From: Thermoplasmata archaeon
GTDB lineage: Archaea > Thermoplasmatota > Thermoplasmata > Lutacidiplasmatales > UBA184
Length of the DNA: 38,571 nucleotides
NCBI GenBank assembly: GCA_021826685.1
Contig: JAKAYT010000010.1
Coordinates: 1 to 38,571, forward strand
Reading direction: 5' to 3'
In this document: positions 14,019 through 21,570 of the stretch, one piece after another
Position numbering within the stretch: the first letter of the stretch is position 1
How the letters are laid out: each line of letters begins with the position of its first letter
The notes under the pieces: generated by a model
What the model saw: only the letters and a program-made list of their open reading frames with translations
Told to the model about the DNA's origin: nothing
Databases searched by the model: none
Made by a program: the position numbers and the translations under genes

Positions 14019-14717
14019 ATGCCGGCGTCCCCCCCCTCCGCGCCGCCTTCGGCGGCCTCGCCCCCGACGCCCTCCACCGCCGACTCGCTCGCCGCGCTCC
14101 AGACTCTCGGAGAGCGCCTCGCGCGCTGGCAATCCGACGGAACGCTTGAGAGGCTCTTTTCGCTCGCCGAAGGCGCGGTCGGGATTTCGGACGCGGTCAC
14201 GGACCGTATGCTTGAGTCCGCGGGCACGACCCTCGTCGGAGCCCTGTCTCTACTCGACTGGATCTCCCAGGACGAGCGGCGGCGGGACGCGGTGCTGTTC
14301 CTCATAGACCGGCTCGCCGAGTGGAAGGAGACGGGAGCTCTGGACACCATCGTCACGCTCGCCGAAGGCGCGGTCGGCGTCGCCCAGGCGACCACCGATC
14401 AGATGGTCGCCCACGCCGGCGCTTCCGCGGTCGGCTGGATACAGTTCGTCGAGTCGCTGCCTCCCAAGGAGGAGATCGAGCCCTTGGTCCGCGCCGCCGT
14501 GCGCGCCGGCCCGGTCCTCGGAACCCTGGCCGAGTCCACTTCGGGACTCGGCGACCCGGCCGCGCGGGAGAAGGCGCTCGCCGAGGTCCCGAACATCTCG
14601 GGGGTATTCGCCCTCGGTCGTGCCCTGCGGGACCCGGAGACGCAGCGCGGGCTTCAGGCGATCCTGCTCCTCCTGAAGCAGCTGGGCCGGTCGTGGGGCG
14701 CCGCTCCACCGCGCTAG
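14019..14717 (+). CDS. DUF1641 domain protein with an internal duplication
   Basis: This 232-residue helical protein ends DPETQRGLQAILLLLKQLGR, the DUF1641 signature. The family sits beside sulfide:quinone oxidoreductase-like or formate dehydrogenase genes and probably tethers or stabilises the flavoprotein; no enzymatic role is known. Two copies of one unit are visible, beginning LARWQSDGTLERL at residue 34 and LAEWKETGALDTI at residue 99, each followed by AEGAVG, a 65-residue period. The first 22 residues are Pro/Ser/Ala-rich and probably disordered. AGGAGGAACATC precedes the ATG, 10 bp after the flavoprotein stop, so co-translation is likely. Confidence 0.83.
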   Translation: MPASPPSAPPSAASPPTPSTADSLAALQTLGERLARWQSDGTLERLFSLAEGAVGISDAVTDRMLESAGTTLVGALSLLDWISQDERRRDAVLFLIDRLAEWKETGALDTIVTLAEGAVGVAQATTDQMVAHAGASAVGWIQFVESLPPKEEIEPLVRAAVRAGPVLGTLAESTSGLGDPAAREKALAEVPNISGVFALGRALRDPETQRGLQAILLLLKQLGRSWGAAPPR

Positions 14718-14721
14718 GGCG

Positions 14722-15108
14722 ATGGCCCCAGTTTCATTTCCTCCATCGGGCGATCGGCCTCCCGCGTGCCGCATCGGCCCGGACCTTTGGTACCGGCGCG
14801 AACCGGATGGAACGTACGTCATCGGGCTCACCGAGGAGGCCCAACGGCGGGCGGGGCGCCTCGCGCAGTACCGGGGACCCGAGCCGGGCCGTACGTACCT
14901 GCGCGACGAGACCGTGGCCTCGATGGAGTCGGAGAAGTGGGTCGGTCACTTGGCGCTCCCCGTAGATGGAACGGTCGTGGAGACCAACCCGGTGGTGGAA
15001 ACCGACCCGGGGACCATCAACCGCGACCCCTACGGCACGGGCTGGCTCTACCGAGTGCGACCGCGCACCCCGGGACTGCTCGAAGCGGGGACCGAGGGCA
15101 CCGGGTGA
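14722..15108 (+). CDS. lbpA1: Lipoate-binding protein LbpA1 (GcvH-like)
   Basis: LbpA proteins are GcvH-like carriers whose lipoyl arm serves sHdr-type sulfur oxidation. In these 128 residues VASMESEKWVGHLALPVDG holds the lipoylated Lys72, and VVETDPGTINRDPYGTGWLYRV is the conserved C-terminal hairpin (DPY-G-GW). The N-terminal NGCxFPED motif of typical LbpA is missing and is replaced by a Pro-rich leader with one Cys16. It begins 4 bp after the DUF1641 stop, and its stop overlaps the ligase start (GTGA). A second, more canonical LbpA lies at 17699-18148. The glycine cleavage system is an alternative, but no gcvT or gcvP is present. Confidence 0.88.
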   Translation: MAPVSFPPSGDRPPACRIGPDLWYRREPDGTYVIGLTEEAQRRAGRLAQYRGPEPGRTYLRDETVASMESEKWVGHLALPVDGTVVETNPVVETDPGTINRDPYGTGWLYRVRPRTPGLLEAGTEGTG

Positions 15109-16142
15109 GCGGGCCGGTCCCGGACGGATCGTCGCCCTTCCGTCCCGAACTTCCCGTCTGGCGCAGGATCGACCTCGGTCGTTGCTCGCCGCTGAGAGCC
15201 CAGACGTTCGTCGAAAGCGTCGCTCAGTTCGTCGGGGCCGGCGAGGTGCCCAACACCCTGTTGTTCGCCCGGCCGGATTCCCCGTACGTCTCCTTGGGAT
15301 TCCATCAGTCCTTCGCCGAGGAGGTCGACCCGCAGTTCGTTGCCCGTCGCCGGATCCCGGTGATCCGACGGGTCGAGGGAGGGGGAACGACCTGGCTCGA
15401 CTCGGACCAGTGGTTCTACCAGCTCGTGTACCGCGACGAAGGGGCCGGAGGGCCCGGGGACCTCGCTCGCTTCTTGCGTCCCGTCGCCGAGGCGGCGAGG
15501 GGGCTAGGGCTGACTCTTACGGTGCGTCCACCGAGCGATCTGGTCGTAGGAGAGCGGAAGATTTCGGGCAACGCGGGCGGCGACTGGGACGGTGCCCACA
15601 TCCTCGTTGGAGGGATCCTGGGTCGGGCGGACCGGCAGAACATGGCGGACCTATTACGACTCCCGCATCCCGGAATCCGTCCGATCGTGCGTGCCGAACT
15701 CGCGCGATGGGTCACCTCCTGGGTCGACGAGACCGGACATCTCCCCGAATGGACGGCGTTCGCCGACGCGGTCACGACGGCGTTCGGCGCGGCGGGCCTC
15801 TTTGGCACGCGCTCCGCCGATCCGTCCGAGGCCGAGGAGGCGCACTTCCGCCGGGAAACGGTGGCCCGCCACCAAGCGACGACATGGCGCGAGCTCCCCC
15901 CACTACCGCGAACGGCGAGCTCCGTGGAGCGGCGACTGCGGGTGGCCGGCCCGCACGGGATCCTCGTTCTTGCAGGACCGGGGTCGGAGGAGCGCCGTAT
16001 CGCGATCGTGGACGGCGCCGTGGTACGCGCCGGTTACGCGCTCGGCCCGTCACTCGAAGCGGTCGCTCGGCCCCTTCCCCGGGAGTCTTCCGAGCTCGCG
16101 GAGCTGGCGACGGCCGTGCGCTCGATCACGGGGTTCGACTAG
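15105..16142 (+). CDS. lplA: Lipoate-protein ligase (LplA/LipM family), copy 1
   Basis: The LPL/BPL catalytic domain shows FARPDSPYVSLGFHQSFAEE, then VIRRVEGGGTTWLDSD (the RRxxGGG lipoyl-AMP loop) and VGERKISGNAG with the catalytic Lys. The C-terminal region from about residue 275 (RLRVAGPHGILVLAGPG) looks like an LplB-type accessory domain in the same chain, giving 345 residues. It would activate lipoate or octanoate and attach it to LbpA1, whose gene overlaps it by four bases. The stop lies inside the end of the convergent second ligase (17-bp overlap). No lipoyl synthase gene is in the window, so the cofactor must come from enzymes encoded elsewhere or from uptake. Confidence 0.88.
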   Translation: MSGPVPDGSSPFRPELPVWRRIDLGRCSPLRAQTFVESVAQFVGAGEVPNTLLFARPDSPYVSLGFHQSFAEEVDPQFVARRRIPVIRRVEGGGTTWLDSDQWFYQLVYRDEGAGGPGDLARFLRPVAEAARGLGLTLTVRPPSDLVVGERKISGNAGGDWDGAHILVGGILGRADRQNMADLLRLPHPGIRPIVRAELARWVTSWVDETGHLPEWTAFADAVTTAFGAAGLFGTRSADPSEAEEAHFRRETVARHQATTWRELPPLPRTASSVERRLRVAGPHGILVLAGPGSEERRIAIVDGAVVRAGYALGPSLEAVARPLPRESSELAELATAVRSITGFD

Positions 16143-17262
16143 CGGTCGTAGGCGCGAGCTCTGCGGCGGCCAGGATCGAAGCTGCGAGGTCGGCGGCCGT
16201 CGCACCGACCAGCTCGACGCGGTTCTGGCTGAGCCAGCCCGCGACGGACTCCCGGAGCGAATGCTCATCGAGGATCTGGTCCGCGAGGCTTCGTTCGAGG
16301 TCCGCGAGCGGCGCGTCAAACGGCATCGTGAAGAAGTCGCCCGAGATCTCGACCTCCTTCACCCGGCCGCCGCCGTGCAAGAGCGTGATGCGAACAAGCT
16401 TTGCGGCCTTGCGATCGTACCGGGCGAGGAAGGTGTCGTGCGCGATCTTGAGTGCCCGTCCCTCGTACGGGGCGCCCGACAGGCCCGGGTGGGAGCGATC
16501 CTTCCGGTACGTCCAGTCGTCCCGGGTTCGTGAGATTTTGAGCTCGGCCAGGGACTCCGCCTCCTCCGCGGTCAGCGCGCCGGGTACCCACGAGACCCCC
16601 AGCGATCGCGCGAACTCCTCTCGCAGGGTTTGAGCGACGAACCCCCGCTCGGGAAGGCGACCGGTCTCGGCGCGGATCGATGTGAGCCACTGGGACATCC
16701 CGCTCGCGAGCTTCCCGCGGAATTTCTCGTCCGGGACCCGTAAGACCCGGCTCATCGCGGGGACGTCGAGGTCGAGCAAGAGGTCCCCCACCAGTATCCA
16801 CGACCCGTGCAGTTGCATGGCCCCGTTCGCGCTCAGCTTCCGGCCGCGGGAGGTGAGGTCGTTGATGCCGGCTCGCTCCGCGGCGACACCGAGCCTACGT
16901 AGCGCGGCCGCGACGGGCGCGAGGTGCCGCTCGTAGAAGGCGGCAACCCCCCCGTCGGTGCCCGGAGCGCCGGGCGGGAGCACGAGCATGTAGTCGAGCT
17001 CCCACGGGCCGTCGAGAATCGCCCCCCCGCCGACGGCCCGACGGACGACCGGGATCCCTTGGGCGCGGCAGTAGGCGAGGTCGAGCTCCCGCTCGGCCTC
17101 CTGATGGTAGCCGACGTTCGCGAACGGACGTTCCGGGTAGAGGACGAGAGCCGTCGGGGGCGAACGGCCGGCGGCAACGGGCCGAGCGAGGGCGACGAAC
17201 ACGTTGACCATCGTGGCGCCGTCGACCGCTCCGAGGTCGAGCCAGCGCCACGCCGCGCTCAC
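16126..17262 (-). CDS. lplA: Lipoate-protein ligase (LplA-LplB type), copy 2
   Basis: This 378-residue ligase has RPFANVGYHQEAERELD, VVRRAVGGGAILDG (RRxxGGG loop) and GRKLSANGAM with the catalytic Lys. The segment from about residue 270 (ALKIAHDTFLARYDRKA, EVEISGDFFTMPFDAPLADL) is a clear LplB accessory domain. Fused LplA-LplB ligases, called sLpl(AB), lipoylate LbpA in sHdr organisms. It is the last gene of the minus-strand sHdr run, after LbpA2 and a DsrE-family gene. The start is GTG 17262; the gap to the DsrE stop is 21 bp. It differs substantially from copy 1, so this is not a recent duplication. Confidence 0.88.
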   Translation of the reverse strand: MSAAWRWLDLGAVDGATMVNVFVALARPVAAGRSPPTALVLYPERPFANVGYHQEAERELDLAYCRAQGIPVVRRAVGGGAILDGPWELDYMLVLPPGAPGTDGGVAAFYERHLAPVAAALRRLGVAAERAGINDLTSRGRKLSANGAMQLHGSWILVGDLLLDLDVPAMSRVLRVPDEKFRGKLASGMSQWLTSIRAETGRLPERGFVAQTLREEFARSLGVSWVPGALTAEEAESLAELKISRTRDDWTYRKDRSHPGLSGAPYEGRALKIAHDTFLARYDRKAAKLVRITLLHGGGRVKEVEISGDFFTMPFDAPLADLERSLADQILDEHSLRESVAGWLSQNRVELVGATAADLAASILAAAELAPTTASRTP

Positions 17263-17283
17263 CGTCCCCTCGGTTTCGAATCG

Positions 17284-17676
17284 CTAGAAGGAGATGACCG
17301 AGTCCGCGTCGAGCGCGAGGTCGGCGAGCGTCGCCGAACCGACGAGCTTGACGCCGTCAATGAGGTCGGTCGGCGGAATGTCGCAGAGGTCGCGGCAGCT
17401 CTCCGCGCACGCCAGGAACTTGACGCCGTTCTCGCGCGCCATGTCGATGAACATCTTCAGGTTTCCCCCCTTCTTGAGAGGGACGGATTCGGCCCCTCCC
17501 TTGCGAAGGAGCTCGGGCGCGTGCATCAAGAAGTACATCGTCGTGTCGATCTCCATGGCGGCCATGAGCGCCGCGGTGTAGAACGGGGCGTACGTCTTGT
17601 CGGGGTCCTCCGGCCCGGTCGTCATTATCATCAGAATCTTCTTCCCGGCGGGGTCCGCCGGCGTGCTCGCGCTCAT
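17284..17676 (-). CDS. DsrE-family protein of the sHdr operon (DsrE3B-like)
   Basis: This 130-residue DsrE-fold protein starts KKILMIMTTGPEDPDKTYAP and ends ATLADLALDADSVISF. Three cysteines cluster in FLACAESCRDLCDI (90, 94, 98); the first is in the position of the active Cys of DsrE-family persulfide carriers. The Tyr/Pro-rich first loop (DKTYAPFYTAALMAAMEID) is typical of the subgroup found beside sHdr genes. ATG 17676 is the likely start; the open frame extends upstream into lbpA2 in another frame. The gap to lbpA2 is 22 bp. It probably shuttles sulfur to or from the sHdr complex with LbpA2. Confidence 0.85.
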   Translation of the reverse strand: MSASTPADPAGKKILMIMTTGPEDPDKTYAPFYTAALMAAMEIDTTMYFLMHAPELLRKGGAESVPLKKGGNLKMFIDMARENGVKFLACAESCRDLCDIPPTDLIDGVKLVGSATLADLALDADSVISF

Positions 17677-17698
17677 CGTTCGCTGCCTCCGAAACGCC

Positions 17699-18148
17699 TC
17701 AGGTTTGGCACCGCATACAACGGATGTTGTCCTTCTCCAGGATCTCTTTGAAACGCGCGAGCGCCGCTTCGCCCCGGAGCAGCGACCCAATTTCGCTCGG
17801 ATCGGACGCGGTCATCGCCACTATCCACCCTCGGCCGTAGGGGTCGGTATTGAGGAGCCCGGGGTCCTGCTCGACCTCCGCGTTCGCCGCGATCACGGTG
17901 CCCGTCACCGGTGCCATCACCGGGCCCGCCCACTTGCCGCTCTCGACCGTCGCGATCGGTTTCCCGCGTTCCCGCGGAGTGCCCGCCGCCTTAATCCGAA
18001 CGTGGAGGATTTTGCCCGCCCGGGTCTGCGCCGGATCGGTAAGGCCGACCCACAGGCGATCTCCCTCGACTTTGACCCAGGTCATCTGGGTACGCTCAAT
18101 GAAGTAGGCACGGTCGTCCGGGAATTCGCAGCCGTTCAGAATCGCCAT
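17699..18148 (-). CDS. lbpA2: Lipoate-binding protein LbpA2, canonical sHdr type
   Basis: The N-terminal NGCEFPDDRAYFIERTQMTW is the LbpA hallmark that separates it from GcvH. Lys72 in ATVESGKWAGPV is the lipoylation site, and LLNTDPYGRGWIVAMT completes the fold. The 149-residue protein has a C-terminal extension ending RCMRCQT, a CxxC pair (144, 147). ATG 18148 is preceded by TAGGAGGATAACG, one of the best ribosome-binding sites here; an upstream start (MPRRIT) is not needed. It directly follows shdrB2 by 10 bp, the classical order. The lipoyl arm is thought to carry the sulfur substrate or intermediate that sHdr oxidises. Confidence 0.93.
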   Translation of the reverse strand: MAILNGCEFPDDRAYFIERTQMTWVKVEGDRLWVGLTDPAQTRAGKILHVRIKAAGTPRERGKPIATVESGKWAGPVMAPVTGTVIAANAEVEQDPGLLNTDPYGRGWIVAMTASDPSEIGSLLRGEAALARFKEILEKDNIRCMRCQT

Positions 18149-18158
18149 CGTTATCCTC

Positions 18159-19094
18159 CTAGGCAAAACCTCGCGAGCGCAAGAAGAGGTCGGGTCGCGA
18201 GAAATTGTCCCGGAGTCGAGCCTCGGCCACGCTAGCGCCGAACGCGAGGCTCATGAGCTGGGTGAAGTACACCACCGGACGCAGTACTTCCTCGCCGTAC
18301 GCGGCACGGATCCGATCCAGGTGGTTCTCGATGTTGATTTGGCCCAGCGGGCAGATGGTGGCGACCAGATCGGCACCCGCGCGACGAGCCTCGTTGAGGA
18401 TCGACGCGCTAAACGCGACCGCAACATCGAGGTCGCTCAGCGCGTGACCACCGCCACAGCAGATCGTCTTCGCCGAGAAGTCGGTGAGGACCTTCGCTCC
18501 GCACGCCTCGAGCAGTTCGTCCAGAAAATGCGGATGCTCCGGGTCATCGGCCCCCGGCGTTCTGCCGGCCCCGGTGTAACGCTTCGGCCGAGTGTAGAGA
18601 CAGCCGTAGTACGGAGCCACCGTGAGGCCGGTCAATGGTCGTCGCACGGCCGCCCGTACCCGTTCGGGCCCGGCCCGGGTGTGGATGAACTCGAGCACGT
18701 GTTGGACCGATGCTTCGCCGTCGTACGTTGGCGCTCCTCCTTCCTCCAGGGTCGCGTTGATGCGGCCGCGGGTCGCCGGCTCGCGGACCGCGTCGTTGGC
18801 CCGCGCGAGCGAATAGACGCAACCGTTGCAGGCCGCCACGACCTGGTGGCGCCCCATCGACCGGGCGAGCGCGAGGTTGCGGGCGGGGAGAGCGACCGAG
18901 ACGTCCTGGCTCAGGTTCTTGACCTCCGTCGCGCCGCAACAGTTGTAGTCAACGATCCGATCGAGCGAAAGGCCGAGTCGACGGAGCACCTGCTGGGCGG
19001 TGACCTCGTAGGCCTTCCCGAGCCCATCGAGCGAACAACCCGGATAGTACGCCGGAACGCTATCCGTCGGCCCGCGCGAGACGCCGGCGCTCAC
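18159..19094 (-). CDS. shdrB2: sHdrB2, heterodisulfide reductase-like subunit B
   Basis: This 311-residue subunit has two CCG domains: Cys20 (YYPGCSLDG), Cys52-53 (YNCCGATE), and Cys89 and Cys92 (CNGCVYSL), then YYGCLYTRP, TICCGGGHAL and ICPLGQINIE. In HdrB such cysteines bind noncubane [4Fe-4S] clusters, where disulfide chemistry occurs. GTG 19094 overlaps the shdrC2 stop (GTGA), which fixes the start; the longer frame lies over the end of shdrC2. It belongs to the C1-B1-A-hyp-C2-B2 order of bacterial and archaeal sulfur-oxidising Hdr-like operons. Sequence and context make the methanogen-type role unlikely. Confidence 0.93.
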   Translation of the reverse strand: MSAGVSRGPTDSVPAYYPGCSLDGLGKAYEVTAQQVLRRLGLSLDRIVDYNCCGATEVKNLSQDVSVALPARNLALARSMGRHQVVAACNGCVYSLARANDAVREPATRGRINATLEEGGAPTYDGEASVQHVLEFIHTRAGPERVRAAVRRPLTGLTVAPYYGCLYTRPKRYTGAGRTPGADDPEHPHFLDELLEACGAKVLTDFSAKTICCGGGHALSDLDVAVAFSASILNEARRAGADLVATICPLGQINIENHLDRIRAAYGEEVLRPVVYFTQLMSLAFGASVAEARLRDNFSRPDLFLRSRGFA

Positions 19095-19768
19095 GGGGAG
19101 TGCCCTCCCCTTCCTCCCGCAGCGCTCAGCGATGCGCGCCGGCGGCGTTCGTCCTCCTTCAGCTTCTCGCGCAGCACGTTCCCGAACTGTCGCCATCCGC
19201 GAGTCCGGTGGGCGAGAGGCCCGGTTCGGAGCCGGCCGCTCCGCAGCAGCTGGAAGCCCATCTTGAGCATCTCGCCCGCCGGCATCGTCCTCCCTTCCAA
19301 GCGTTCGTACGTCCGGAACAGGCTCGCTTCGTCGAGGACCCCCCGGCGAAGCAGGTTCTCCGTGTAGGCCCGGTCGAACCGGTCGGCCGGGCTCTCAGGG
19401 GCGCCGCCGGTGAATTCGAGATAGCTTCCGATCGTGTGGATGACCTCTTCGACTTTGACGCCCTTCGGACAGCGCTCGACGCACTTGTTGCACGAGACGC
19501 AGCGCCAGATCGTAGTAGCGTACTTCCGCAGTTCCTCCTCGTAACCGACCTGGGCGAGGTAGATGAAGTAACGCGGATTGAACTCGTTTAACCCATAATC
19601 GGTGTGAAGGCAACAGCCGGCCGTGCACGTCCCGCACTGCCAGCAGCGCGAGATCGTGTCGCCCTGAGGCTGGCTGCGGACCCAGTCGAGGATCCGCACG
19701 TCGAGGTCCGTCTGGACGCGCGAGCGCAGGAACGTGTTCCAGTCACCGGAGACGTCGATCCCCTCCAT
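19091..19768 (-). CDS. shdrC2: sHdrC2, heterodisulfide reductase-like iron-sulfur subunit
   Basis: Two cubane [4Fe-4S] motifs are present: RCWQCGTCTAGC (Cys42, 45, 48, 52) and RCVSCNKCVERC (90, 93, 96, 100). HdrC subunits wire electrons between HdrA and HdrB. The 225-residue reading starts at ATG 19768 (MEGIDVSGDW). A TTG at 19822, 10 nt after a GGAGG and overlapping the end of hyp, would add 18 residues and may be the true start. The basic C-terminal third (about residue 150 on) is helical and variable. The stop overlaps shdrB2. The open frame continues far upstream over hyp, but that part is antisense-like Arg/Ser-rich sequence. Confidence 0.9.
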   Translation of the reverse strand: MEGIDVSGDWNTFLRSRVQTDLDVRILDWVRSQPQGDTISRCWQCGTCTAGCCLHTDYGLNEFNPRYFIYLAQVGYEEELRKYATTIWRCVSCNKCVERCPKGVKVEEVIHTIGSYLEFTGGAPESPADRFDRAYTENLLRRGVLDEASLFRTYERLEGRTMPAGEMLKMGFQLLRSGRLRTGPLAHRTRGWRQFGNVLREKLKEDERRRRASLSAAGGRGGHSP

Positions 19769-19808
19769 CTCGAGCCGGTCGGAGCGATCGACGGTGACGA
19801 GTGACTTC

Positions 19809-20546
19809 TCAACGATCGGCAAGGGTAGGGCGCCTCCGGACGCCGAGTAGCATCGTCGCGAGAGGGAACGGACCCGGAAGGAGACGCTCGATGCCGCCTC
19901 CCTGGAAACTTCGGTCGGTCGCCTCCCCCAGGCGGCCCGCGTAACTGAGGGCGAGGAGCACGTCGACCCCGGCGAACGTTTGCGAGGGGAAACCGAGCGC
20001 ACCGAGCTGGAGCCGAATCTCGCCGAGCCGTGCCTGGGTCGCCGCGTAGCTTTCGGGGTCGGACCCCCCGAACGCCGCGAGGATCCCGGTCCGCCGTGCC
20101 GGGTTCCATACCCAACGCGCGAGGAGAGCGATCCGGTCGGGGGCGGCGGCGTGGAGGAGCTCGCTCGCGAGGTCGATCCCCACGTCGGCCGGTGCGCCGT
20201 CGAACCTCCGGGCTACCGCCGGAAGGTCCGACGGGCCCAACCGACCCCCGTGCGCATCCCGCAGGATGGCGCGCACGGCCGCAGGGTCGGTCCGTGCGAC
20301 GAGGTCTGCGCGCCACGGGCGGGTCGAAACGACCCCGCCGAGAACCGACCGGAACGCCGCGGGGAATCGGTCCGCCGGGAGGCGTTCGAGCTCGCGCACG
20401 GCGGCTAGTTTCGCCTCGACCGATGCCTCGAGGCGGTTGACTTCGCCCACCCCGCACGGCAGCACGCGCTCCCGGAATTCTTGCGCGACGCGGCTAGGGT
20501 CCGCTCCGGTAGAGCGAATCGTCCGTGAGGTTTCAGTTGCGAGCAT
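19809..20546 (-). CDS. Conserved hypothetical protein of the sHdr operon (hyp)
   Basis: This 245-residue protein has no named domain. Its position, between shdrA and shdrC2, is that of the conserved hyp gene in shdrC1B1A-hyp-C2B2 operons, so it is probably a subunit or assembly factor of the complex. The N-terminal VLPCGVGEVNRLEASVEAKL, with its only Cys, looks conserved, followed by a mostly helical body rich in Ala, Leu and Arg. The last part reads like a domain with hydrophobic GPFPLATMLLG. It starts with an ATG inside the end of shdrA (14-nt overlap) and ends within the region where shdrC2 begins. It has no signal peptide. Confidence 0.82.
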   Translation of the reverse strand: MLATETSRTIRSTGADPSRVAQEFRERVLPCGVGEVNRLEASVEAKLAAVRELERLPADRFPAAFRSVLGGVVSTRPWRADLVARTDPAAVRAILRDAHGGRLGPSDLPAVARRFDGAPADVGIDLASELLHAAAPDRIALLARWVWNPARRTGILAAFGGSDPESYAATQARLGEIRLQLGALGFPSQTFAGVDVLLALSYAGRLGEATDRSFQGGGIERLLPGPFPLATMLLGVRRRPTLADR

Positions 20547-21570
20547 ATTGGTATGCGCGGAGGGCCGCGCCCATCCCCTCGGTCACGGAGTCAGGGATCG
20601 CCTTCGGCCCGGTCGCCGCGCCCGCGAGGAACACGCCGGGCAGCCCGGAGTCGACGGGGTTCATGTCCGAGAGATTCGGGGTGAGGAACCCCTCGGGGCC
20701 GACGGGGACGCCGAAGAGGGCGGCCGCCTCTTGGGTCCCGGTGCCGGGCTCCATGCCGCTCGCGAGGACGATCATATCGAACGGAACCTCCGTCGGGCGG
20801 CGGAGGATCGTATCCTCTCCGGTCGCGAGCAGTTGGGAGCCTCCCTCGGCGATCGTCACCTGACCAATGCGTCCCCGGATGAACTTGACCCCGTACTCTT
20901 GCATCGACTTCCAGTAGAGGTCCTCCCACAGGCCGTAGGTCCGAATGTCCATGTAGTAGACGTATGCGTCGATCTCGGGATGCTTCTGCCGGATCTCGAC
21001 CGCCTGCTTGATGCTCACCGCGCATCCCATTCGGCAGCACCAAGGGTTCCCGACTTGGAGATCCCGGGACCCCACGCAAAGGATCCAGGCAATTCGTCGG
21101 GGCGGTTTACCGTCGGACGGACGGAGCACCCGGTCGTCATGGATCATCCCTTCGAGTTCCTTGAAGTCAAGAACGTCCGGGTAGCGGCCGTATCCGTACT
21201 CGAACTTGCGCCGAGAATCGAAATGGTCGAAGCCGGTCGCCAGGACCACGGCACTGACCTCCTGGGTCTCGAGCGCATCGCCGGTCTTCAGCGTGACGCG
21301 GAACCCTTTCGGAAGGCGCTCCGCTTTCGTAACGGTCGTCGATCGATGGAGCTCGACCCTCGGATTTCCCTCGACCTTGGCGATCAACGGCCCGAGAATC
21401 TCGTCCGACGGGCGCAGGTCCGGAGCCAGGAGCGAGTAGTGCCAGCGCTTCGGGTTGCCTCCGAGGTAGGCCTCCCGCTCGACCAAGATCGTCGGCGCAC
21501 CGAGCTCCGCGATCTCCGCCGCCGCGCTCAAGCCGGCCGGACCGGCTCCGAGCACGAGGATCGGATTCAC
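20533..21570 (-). CDS. shdrA: sHdrA, flavin subunit of the Hdr-like sulfur-oxidising complex
   Basis: This 345-residue sHdrA binds FAD through NPILVLGAGPAGLSAAAEI and a second GAATGPKAIPDSVTEGMG region. A [4Fe-4S] site is formed by Cys165, 178, 179 and 183 (ILCVGS, NPWCCRMGCAVS). It lacks the extra ferredoxin domains of methanogen HdrA, as expected for the sulfur-oxidising form. GTG 21570 overlaps the shdrB1 stop (GTGA), so the 511-residue open frame is far too long. In the known system the complex oxidises sulfur bound to LbpA or a carrier and releases sulfite; the physiological electron acceptor of sHdrA is still debated. Confidence 0.94.
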   Translation of the reverse strand: MNPILVLGAGPAGLSAAAEIAELGAPTILVEREAYLGGNPKRWHYSLLAPDLRPSDEILGPLIAKVEGNPRVELHRSTTVTKAERLPKGFRVTLKTGDALETQEVSAVVLATGFDHFDSRRKFEYGYGRYPDVLDFKELEGMIHDDRVLRPSDGKPPRRIAWILCVGSRDLQVGNPWCCRMGCAVSIKQAVEIRQKHPEIDAYVYYMDIRTYGLWEDLYWKSMQEYGVKFIRGRIGQVTIAEGGSQLLATGEDTILRRPTEVPFDMIVLASGMEPGTGTQEAAALFGVPVGPEGFLTPNLSDMNPVDSGLPGVFLAGAATGPKAIPDSVTEGMGAALRAYQYARN

